36,982 nt of DNA, from positions 1 to 36,982 of the forward strand of contig DAHWUP010000007.1 of assembly GCA_027334565.1 (NCBI GenBank), in the 5' to 3' direction. A program made the position numbers and the translations under genes. The stretch comes from Candidatus Levyibacteriota bacterium. GTDB taxonomy: Bacteria > Patescibacteria > Microgenomatia > Levybacterales > UBA12049. Positions 33,016 through 36,982 of the stretch are shown piece after piece. Within the stretch, counting starts at the first letter, position 1. Every line of letters begins with the position of its first letter. The notes below the pieces were generated by a model. That model did no database searches. It was not told where the DNA came from and worked only from the letters and a program-made list of their open reading frames with translations.

Positions 33016-34593
33016 ATGCCAAGCGATTCCCGTCCATTTTCAAAAATTGCCCAAAGCCTTATCAATAATTTCGATAGTCCCGAAAGCGAAAATGCTGAAA
33101 AAAAGATCAGCGTCAATATTCTTGTATCAAAACTGGCCGCTACTTACGAAAAGATAAGGACGGCCATGGACTATGGCACCGAAGAAACGATACTAAGACG
33201 AGCTATCGAAAGGATTTTAAAACGAAGATTGGTTTTGGAGGGCAACAGCCTGACATTGGCAAAAAGCCTGGTCAGGGAACTGGTCTGGGCAGGATATTTT
33301 AAGGATTCTACGGTCCCCGAGTCGGTCACCGACAAGGTAGCGCGCTCAATCAATTTATACCTAAGTCTTCGGAATCGGGTTATTGAAAATAGGCTGATCC
33401 AAAATTCAGACATGCATGAGTATTTTATTCAACTTCTTTCAACCGACATCGACACCATCCTTCTTCCCAACCGCGAAAAGGAGTCGCTGTCAAACTTTAT
33501 GTTCCATATTTTAAGGAATTCCGTTGAAATAGTCGACGACTCAAAACAAACCCGCGATGTCCAGGTTTTTTTGTCTATCCGCAAGAATTTCGACAGGGAC
33601 GATATCGCCTTTTTGAGGTATAAACTGTTTGTACAGATATTCGGAAGACTTACTGAAGATAATTTCGAACACGTTCTGAAAAATTTCCCCAAAGGTTTTA
33701 AGGAAATAGAATACCAACTGTTGTATCCGCGCAAGGATCGTATCTTTAACCACATCAAGAAAAATACTCCGGCATTTTTGATCCTTTACGACCTCTTGAT
33801 GCTGGAGAAGGGAAAAGTTCGACATCTGGTAAAAGACGAAGAAGAGTTTCAAAAAAGAGTTTACGACATCTGCCGGGCAAGATACCGGGGCATCCGTAAT
33901 AAGGTCACAACAGCCATCATCCGAAGCTTTGTTTTTATCCTGGTAACCAAAGCGGTGATCGCGCTTCTTATTGAAGGGACCTTCGAACGGCTGCTTTACG
34001 GGCATATCCAATGGTTTGCCATCGGTTTGAATACGACCGTTCCGCCGCTTCTGATGATCTTGGTGGGATTATTGATTCGAACTCCGGGAGACAAGAATTC
34101 CCATAAGATCTTTATCGATATCAACAAGTTGCTTTTCGAAGAAGATCCTCAAATCGCCAACAAGCTTAACCTAACTCTAAAAACGAATAGCGTAAGAACT
34201 TTGGGGGATCAGGTTTTTTCCATCCTCTGGCTTTTAAGTATCGTTTTGGTTTTCGGTCTGTTGGTCTGGATTTTAACCAAACTTAGCTTTAACCCTTTAA
34301 GCCAGCTGATCTTTCTCTTCTTCATAGCGATAGTATCTTTCTTAAGTTATCGCATTTTTCAAACCGCAAATTCTTATACGGTTATCTATAAACAAAACCT
34401 CTTAAGTCCCATTGTCGACTTCTTTTTCGTTCCGGTCATTCGGGTCGGCCGCCGCTTTACCGAAGGAATTGCACAGATAAATTTCATTTTGATCATCATC
34501 GATTTTATCATCGAAGCACCGTTTAAGGGGCTGGTCGGATTCTTCGAACAATGGTTCTCATTTTTAGCCATTAAGCGCGAAGAGCTTGAATAA
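33016..34593 (+). CDS. large unknown protein with soluble N-terminal half and membrane C-terminal half
   Basis: 525 aa. Residues 1-295 are soluble and mostly helical, with charged and hydrophobic repeats. Residues 300-510 carry about five membrane segments: 300-320, 337-355, 401-423, 430-447 and 488-510. A basic patch (RARYRGIRNK) precedes the first. A short soluble stretch (356-395) lies between segments 2 and 3. No transporter or enzyme motif is recognised. It could be a membrane scaffold or channel-like protein; the family is unknown to me. Confidence 0.78.
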   Translation: MPSDSRPFSKIAQSLINNFDSPESENAEKKISVNILVSKLAATYEKIRTAMDYGTEETILRRAIERILKRRLVLEGNSLTLAKSLVRELVWAGYFKDSTVPESVTDKVARSINLYLSLRNRVIENRLIQNSDMHEYFIQLLSTDIDTILLPNREKESLSNFMFHILRNSVEIVDDSKQTRDVQVFLSIRKNFDRDDIAFLRYKLFVQIFGRLTEDNFEHVLKNFPKGFKEIEYQLLYPRKDRIFNHIKKNTPAFLILYDLLMLEKGKVRHLVKDEEEFQKRVYDICRARYRGIRNKVTTAIIRSFVFILVTKAVIALLIEGTFERLLYGHIQWFAIGLNTTVPPLLMILVGLLIRTPGDKNSHKIFIDINKLLFEEDPQIANKLNLTLKTNSVRTLGDQVFSILWLLSIVLVFGLLVWILTKLSFNPLSQLIFLFFIAIVSFLSYRIFQTANSYTVIYKQNLLSPIVDFFFVPVIRVGRRFTEGIAQINFILIIIDFIIEAPFKGLVGFFEQWFSFLAIKREELE

Positions 34594-34603
34594 CCACCTT
34601 AAC

Positions 34604-34634
34604 TTGACATAATCTCTCAAAACGAGAGTATAAT
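34604..34634 (+). promoter_or_regulatory. promoter with inverted repeat in its spacer
   Basis: TTGACA (34604-34609) and TATAAT (34629-34634) are both perfect, but the spacer is 19 nt. It contains CTCTC-AAAAC-GAGAG (34614-34628), a perfect inverted repeat touching the -10 box. The long spacer and repeat suggest regulated activation or repression of the gene at 34670. Confidence 0.55.
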
Positions 34635-34669
34635 TATATTTACCAGAGCCTAAAACCTAAGTATAGACC

Positions 34670-35119
34670 ATGACTGCTACAGGACATGCCATAATCGGAA
34701 CCGTAATCGCCGCAAAGGTCGGCAATCCGGTTATCGCGGTTCCGGTGGCGGTTGCTTCGCATTTTTTGGCCGACGCCGTCCCCCACTGGGATACCGGTTA
34801 TCACCGTAAAACAAAATCAAAGGAAAAATTTTTAATTGAAAGTGTCTTCGATGTTTTATTGGGTTTTTCACTTTCTTATATGGCGATACGCCTATTTTTT
34901 CCATCAACCAACCTTACTTACGCATTCTTTATGATCATCATGGCACAGTTGCCGGATTGGCTGACCGCGCCGTACTTGTTTCTTGATGTTAAAATCGTTC
35001 CCTTCTGCTGGTTTTACCGACTGCAAAAAATGTTTGACACGCGCCTTGGTCTTCCATGGGGAGTGGTTAACCAGGCCGCCGCGGTTTTAGCCGTCATCGC
35101 TCTGGGCAAAGTAATTTAG
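34670..35119 (+). CDS. small membrane protein, metal-dependent-hydrolase-like (YdjM/DUF457 type)
   Basis: 149 aa with three or four membrane segments. The N-terminal TGHAIIGTVIA and SHFLADAVPHWD give conserved His and Asp residues (H6, H31, D35, H39, D41) in or next to membrane segments, reminiscent of the inner-membrane metal-dependent hydrolase family related to YdjM and zinc-dependent phospholipases. A second acidic site is AQLPDWLTAP. Activity in the family is poorly defined. It may be regulated through the repeat in its promoter. Confidence 0.65.
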   Translation: MTATGHAIIGTVIAAKVGNPVIAVPVAVASHFLADAVPHWDTGYHRKTKSKEKFLIESVFDVLLGFSLSYMAIRLFFPSTNLTYAFFMIIMAQLPDWLTAPYLFLDVKIVPFCWFYRLQKMFDTRLGLPWGVVNQAAAVLAVIALGKVI

Positions 35120-35120
35120 T

Positions 35121-35149
35121 TTGACTTTCAATTTTCTGTCTGTGATACT
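35121..35149 (+). promoter_or_regulatory. extended -10 promoter of the 35156 gene (leaderless GTG)
   Basis: TTGACT (35121-35126), 17 nt, then TGT-GATACT (extended -10 at 35141-35149), 6 nt to the GTG at 35156. It begins directly after the stop codon of the gene at 34670. Confidence 0.6.
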
Positions 35150-35155
35150 TAAATT

Positions 35156-36385
35156 GTGAACCAGGAAAACACAGACAGTTCAACACCCCAAACACCGAAC
35201 GCTTTTGCGACCGAACCCGAGATCAAACCGGCTCCCGAACCCAGAAGGCAAAGATTCTTAAACAACAAATTGCTGTTCTTGGGCATAATCCTGGTAATCC
35301 TTGTAGCGATAGGGGCATTTGCAAGTTTTTATTTGCTCTATACGAATACAAAAACCAAACAAGCGCAAACAACAACGCCTCTTCTTAATTACTCCGGCTG
35401 GGAAACATACGACGATAAAAAAATTGGCTTTGAATTTAAATACCCTTCTGACTGGAGTATTGATGCCAATCCGGGAGGATCATCCGTCGTATATATTCTG
35501 CCCCAAAGCAGATTCATGCGTTATAATGAATATTACCCGGCGCCGATTCAGCTGACAATATTTGAAAAACCGTTCAATGTTACTCAAGATGAGTGGATTT
35601 CTAAACTTCTTAGTGATTATTTTGTGGGGGGAGAAAAAATAAAAACGACACAAAATGGCTATACTACTTACGTTTACCGTAATAAAAAAGGCACTGATGT
35701 ATATAATTATCGAGAAATAATGATTGGAAAACACTATGTTCTTGTTTTTAGCCTTGCCGATTCATATTCTTTCAGTGATTACTCAATGGTTCCCGCAACC
35801 TTTAGCGGCGCTCTCACAAACATAAAAACTATAGATATCACAAACGGGATTGAAAAAAATCAACGGGTATTTAATACGATACTTTCCACCTTTAAGTTGT
35901 CAGAAATAATCCCTCCGACCCCTACTCCCGTAACCGTATCCGGCTGGAAAACATACGCAAATAAAGAGTTCTCATATTCATATAAGTATCCGCCTGACGG
36001 TAAAGTAACCGAAGGGGGAAATTATGGCGTTGATGGCGTTTTTAATAGCTCTCCAAACAGTACCTCCATGGCAGGCGGCGGCTTTCAATTAACTTTAACT
36101 GTAAGCAAAAATAGTAATAATGAAACCATTAATGACCTGATAGCGGACATCGCGACTCCCTTGGCCAGTAAAAACTCAAAAAATGCCAACCTGGATATAG
36201 AGGGTAATCCGGTTAAGGTAACTACAATTTCGGGCGGACAAGCCGCCGAAGGGGCGGTTGGTGGTCCTTTTGGCGCATATGATATAAAAATACTTCATAA
36301 TAACTATATTTACGATTTATATTTTGAACCGGGTATAAGTCCAGAAACTCAAGCACTTTTAGATTCGTTTCGGTTTACAAATTAA
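35156..36385 (+). CDS. membrane-anchored protein with two PsbP-like repeats
   Basis: 409 aa, GTG start. A Pro/Glu-rich cytoplasmic N-terminus (about 35 residues) precedes one membrane segment at 38-62. The exterior has two homologous domains, each opening with a W-x-TY...KYP signature: GWETYDDKKIGFEFKYPSDW (81-100) and GWKTYANKEFSYSYKYP (from about 261). The pattern resembles PsbP/PsbP-related domains in bacterial lipoproteins. A Pro/Thr linker (PPTPTPVT) joins the two. The next gene (36424) encodes a paralogue. Function unknown; probably a cell-surface protein. Confidence 0.8.
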   Translation: MNQENTDSSTPQTPNAFATEPEIKPAPEPRRQRFLNNKLLFLGIILVILVAIGAFASFYLLYTNTKTKQAQTTTPLLNYSGWETYDDKKIGFEFKYPSDWSIDANPGGSSVVYILPQSRFMRYNEYYPAPIQLTIFEKPFNVTQDEWISKLLSDYFVGGEKIKTTQNGYTTYVYRNKKGTDVYNYREIMIGKHYVLVFSLADSYSFSDYSMVPATFSGALTNIKTIDITNGIEKNQRVFNTILSTFKLSEIIPPTPTPVTVSGWKTYANKEFSYSYKYPPDGKVTEGGNYGVDGVFNSSPNSTSMAGGGFQLTLTVSKNSNNETINDLIADIATPLASKNSKNANLDIEGNPVKVTTISGGQAAEGAVGGPFGAYDIKILHNNYIYDLYFEPGISPETQALLDSFRFTN

Positions 36386-36423
36386 CTTATCTTAATAATA
36401 CAGGCCTTTATAAGGCTTAATTT

Positions 36424-36982
36424 ATGAAAGAGAATAATACTATTCCTGAACCCTTACAAATCCCTAATGATATTCCTACCAAGTTTCAAACCGAACCCAA
36501 AAAACCGTTGCCGAAATTCAGGCTGATAATTCTAGCCATATTGGTACTGGTTATAATCAGTCTTCCCCTCGGTGCGTATTTGATGCTTAGGGCTTTCGGC
36601 ATCCACCCAAAATCGTCAACCGTAACCATTAAATCAACCTCTCCAACGCCTACGCCAACCATCATTTCCCTTCAACCCCTTACCGCGTCCGAATCCTCAA
36701 CCTGGAAAACATATGTTAATAACAAATATGGATTTTCTATCGAATATCCAGGTGGATACAAGTTTTCAGATTTTGGTTCTCATAATAATTTTCTAGATAA
36801 TCTTTGTTTAGTTTACTTGCAAAGTGAAGGCGGATGTTTTATGAACATTGGCATATATAATGAACAAATTGATAAACATATTTCAGAACTAAACGGAGGA
36901 AAAAACTACAGTTTAGAGATTTACAATTATCATGACGGCAAAATTGTTTTATACAGGACGCTCCATAATAATCCGGTCATTC
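36424..36982 (+). CDS. membrane-anchored PsbP-like paralogue (runs off right edge)
   Basis: The open frame starts with ATG at 36424 and continues to the window end without a stop (186 codons seen). The design equals that of the 35156 product: Pro-rich N-terminus, one membrane segment at about 34-57, a Thr/Pro linker (TSPTPTPT), then TWKTYVNNKYGFSIEYPGGY, the same W-x-TY...YP opening. It follows the first paralogue by 38 nt. TATAAG at 36409-36414 ends 9 nt before the ATG. A product of tandem duplication followed by divergence. Confidence 0.8.
   Translation, partial: MKENNTIPEPLQIPNDIPTKFQTEPKKPLPKFRLIILAILVLVIISLPLGAYLMLRAFGIHPKSSTVTIKSTSPTPTPTIISLQPLTASESSTWKTYVNNKYGFSIEYPGGYKFSDFGSHNNFLDNLCLVYLQSEGGCFMNIGIYNEQIDKHISELNGGKNYSLEIYNYHDGKIVLYRTLHNNPVI

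Overview
The window looks like chromosomal DNA of a Candidate Phyla Radiation (Patescibacteria) bacterium, most likely of the Microgenomates type. This is inferred from an atypical 16S rRNA gene (many changes at normally universal positions, plus a self-splicing intron), compact genes with very short spacers, many CPR-style hypothetical proteins with one N-terminal membrane anchor, and an apparent preference for leaderless mRNAs. The lineage is an inference; a 16S placement would settle it.

Region 1 (1-9912) is a cell-surface block: a truncated unknown gene at the left edge, two paralogous membrane-anchored proteins (397 and 7346), a small anchored protein, two consecutive alkaline-phosphatase-superfamily enzymes (sulfatase-like and phosphodiesterase-like), an O-antigen ligase/polymerase-like membrane protein and a secreted cysteine-rich protein. 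Region 2 (9995-18430) holds undecaprenyl diphosphate synthase, then a minus-strand thymidylate/folate cluster (tmk-dut-thyA-folA-glyA plus one unknown gene) encoding the enzymes from dUTP to dTDP and for recycling the folate cofactor. It continues with a PlsC-like acyltransferase, a protein with a beta-carbonic-anhydrase-like metal site, tRNA-Ile(GAU) and tRNA-Cys(GCA).

Region 3 (18439-23269) has an alpha/beta hydrolase and three glycosyltransferases (two GT2, and one GT4 fused to an SRPBCC-like domain). Region 4 (23294-26042) is a stand-alone 16S rRNA transcription unit. It has a consensus promoter, a leader with a terminator-like hairpin, a boxA-like site and a long-range processing stem. 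The 16S gene is interrupted by a 773-nt group I intron carrying a LAGLIDADG endonuclease, and an intrinsic terminator follows directly, with no 23S, 5S or tRNA gene linked to it.

Region 5 (26069-36982) is a mix of short transcription units: a GH57/DUF3536 glycoside hydrolase, a small two-repeat protein with a strong promoter, an inositol-monophosphatase-family enzyme, a methyltransferase, a uracil-DNA glycosylase lacking two of the usual four Fe-S cysteines, a SpoU/TrmH rRNA methyltransferase, membrane proteins, and two tandem paralogous anchored proteins, the last cut by the window edge.

The main cross-cutting observation is that about half of the genes have a -10 hexamer ending only 5-8 nt before the start codon, so transcription should begin at or beside the first codon. 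Several starts were chosen by this rule. No CRISPR array, insertion sequence or prophage was seen.
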